Assembly (NCBI GenBank): GCA_948099385.1
Contig: CANUEZ040000117.1
Coordinates: forward strand, 3,954,001-4,018,000
From: Fasciola hepatica
Lineage: Eukaryota; Platyhelminthes; Trematoda; Plagiorchiida; Fasciolidae
Length of the DNA: 64,000 nt
Direction of reading: 5' to 3'
Made by a program: the position numbers and the translations under genes. The notes below the pieces were generated by a model. That model ran no database searches and was not told the origin of the DNA. It saw nothing but the letters and a program-made list of their open reading frames with translations. Below are positions 63,190-64,000 of the stretch, one piece after another. The stretch's first letter is position 1, and each line of letters starts with the position of its first letter.

Positions 63190-63879
63190 GGATTCCGCTC
63201 AGGTCGAGGGTGCATGGACCAGATTTTTACTCTTCGCCGACTACTTGAAACGCATCACACGCCCCGACGACCAACAATAATGCTTTTCTTAGACCTGAAA
63301 GGCACCTTCGATTCAGTTGATCGAACATCGCTTTTCAGTACTCTTCATCGAAAAGGTATGCCCCAGAAGTTCGTGAACCTAATGAGATCATTGTATTCTC
63401 ATACTTCTGGCCGCGTAAGGGTTTACGGTGAACTATCCGGTCGGTTCGAAACGACCAGTGGTGTTCGGCAGGGATGCCCTTTGTCTCCATTCCTTTTTAA
63501 CTTCGTCATGAACGAAATAATGGAGAGTGCGTTGCAAAATCTTCAAAATGTAGGCGTCGAACTAGGAAATAGTGAGAAGCTGTGTGACCTAGATTACGCA
63601 GACGACGTTGTCTGCTTGTTAGAATGCACGGAACATGCTCAACGTGCCCCAGATAGACTTGCGAGAGCTGTAGCTCCACTTGGAATGCGCTTTTCACCTT
63701 CAAAGTGTAAAGTGATGTTACAAGACTGGACGTCAACTATTCCGAGCTTGATGCTCGATGGGGAGGTGCTGTCAGTTGTCGACCACTTCACCTACCTCGG
63801 CAGTAGTGTGACGACGGATGGGAGCACAGTAGTAGAGGTAAGCACGCGGATATCCAAGGCTCGAACGGAGTACACCTGA
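63067..63879 (+). CDS. RTE-like reverse transcriptase with YADD, 270-residue open frame, runs on past a stop to the window end
   Basis: Residues 1-37 are an RTE C-terminal fragment (GHVGRVRLRGWGPRDPPNKW and LETLSDMGRY) fused in frame to the RT core. RT motifs follow: GQGFRSGRGCMDQIFTLRRL (about residue 41), TIMLFLDLKGTFDSVDRTSL (motif A, catalytic Asp, about 76), VRVYGELSGRFETTSGVRQG, CPLSPFLFNFVMNEIMESAL and LCDLDYADDVVCLLE with YADD at 63595-63606. Later come KCKVMLQDWTS and YLGSSVTTDGSTVVEVSTRI. A TGA at 63877-63879 ends the frame, and the C-terminal domain continues (LKHLWRRPDISLKLKGRIYC, LLYGCET) to the window edge. The RT core looks intact. Confidence 0.85.
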   Translation: MKALTSGLGHVGRVRLRGWGPRDPPNKWLETLSDMGRYRGQGFRSGRGCMDQIFTLRRLLETHHTPRRPTIMLFLDLKGTFDSVDRTSLFSTLHRKGMPQKFVNLMRSLYSHTSGRVRVYGELSGRFETTSGVRQGCPLSPFLFNFVMNEIMESALQNLQNVGVELGNSEKLCDLDYADDVVCLLECTEHAQRAPDRLARAVAPLGMRFSPSKCKVMLQDWTSTIPSLMLDGEVLSVVDHFTYLGSSVTTDGSTVVEVSTRISKARTEYT

Positions 63880-64000
63880 CTGAAGCACTTGTGGCGTCGA
63901 CCTGACATTTCACTGAAGTTGAAAGGTCGTATATACTGTGCCGTGATGCGTTCAGTTTTGTTGTATGGTTGCGAGACCACGACGACACTGCACCTTGACG

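Overview
This is eukaryotic nuclear DNA made up almost entirely of transposable-element remnants. The mix suggests a parasitic flatworm (trematode or cestode): CR1/Jockey-like LINEs, RTE-like LINEs, Ty3/gypsy pol and gag of a kind I associate with fluke genomes, a BEL/Pao element and DNA transposons. The assignment is inferred from protein-motif resemblance only. I found no convincing host protein-coding gene, canonical tRNA, rRNA, CRISPR array or bacterial operon. Most open frames are short and broken by stops and frameshifts, so nearly everything is a decayed copy.

Layout. (1) 1-14855 is a giant inverted repeat. Two arms of about 6.25 kb (1-6245 and 8611-14855, paired as x + x' = 14856) flank a 2.37 kb spacer. 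I noticed four mismatches between the arms. The left arm runs off the window edge, so the palindrome may be longer. Each arm carries a Ty3/gypsy pol remnant and, facing it, a LINE. The LINE reads continuously across the right breakpoint but not the left, so the right arm looks like the source and the left arm the inverted copy. (2) 15.2-26.3 kb holds LINE-B copies on both strands, including a 562-bp inverted-repeat pair. (3) 26.3-31.0 kb holds a gypsy gag fragment and a LINE (LINE-C), both on the minus strand. (4) 31306-43565 is bounded by near-identical 678-bp inverted repeats. Just inside the right one lies a minus-strand Mutator-like (MULE) transposase with a TATA box, a SWIM zinc finger and a C-terminal PHD-like finger. 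I read this as a 12.3 kb Mutator-like element that has taken in other elements, including a second DNA transposon (CACTA/CMC-like) at about 35.7-39.0 kb. (5) 43.6-47.2 kb is a degenerate BEL/Pao retrotransposon cut off by a 5'-truncated LINE-A. (6) 47.8-53.8 kb is the best preserved LINE (LINE-A), split by a LINE-B fragment. (7) 54.3-64.0 kb is a patchwork of RTE-like LINE fragments, (TA)n and (ATG)n microsatellites, two further inverted-repeat pairs and possible tRNA-derived SINEs. An RTE reverse transcriptase with an intact YADD motif runs off the right edge.

The genes do not form a pathway. The biology here is element mobility, nesting and inverted duplication. The features most worth following up are the giant palindrome, the TIR-bounded MULE with its nested transposon, and the recurrence of near-identical inverted repeats (five pairs in 64 kb).
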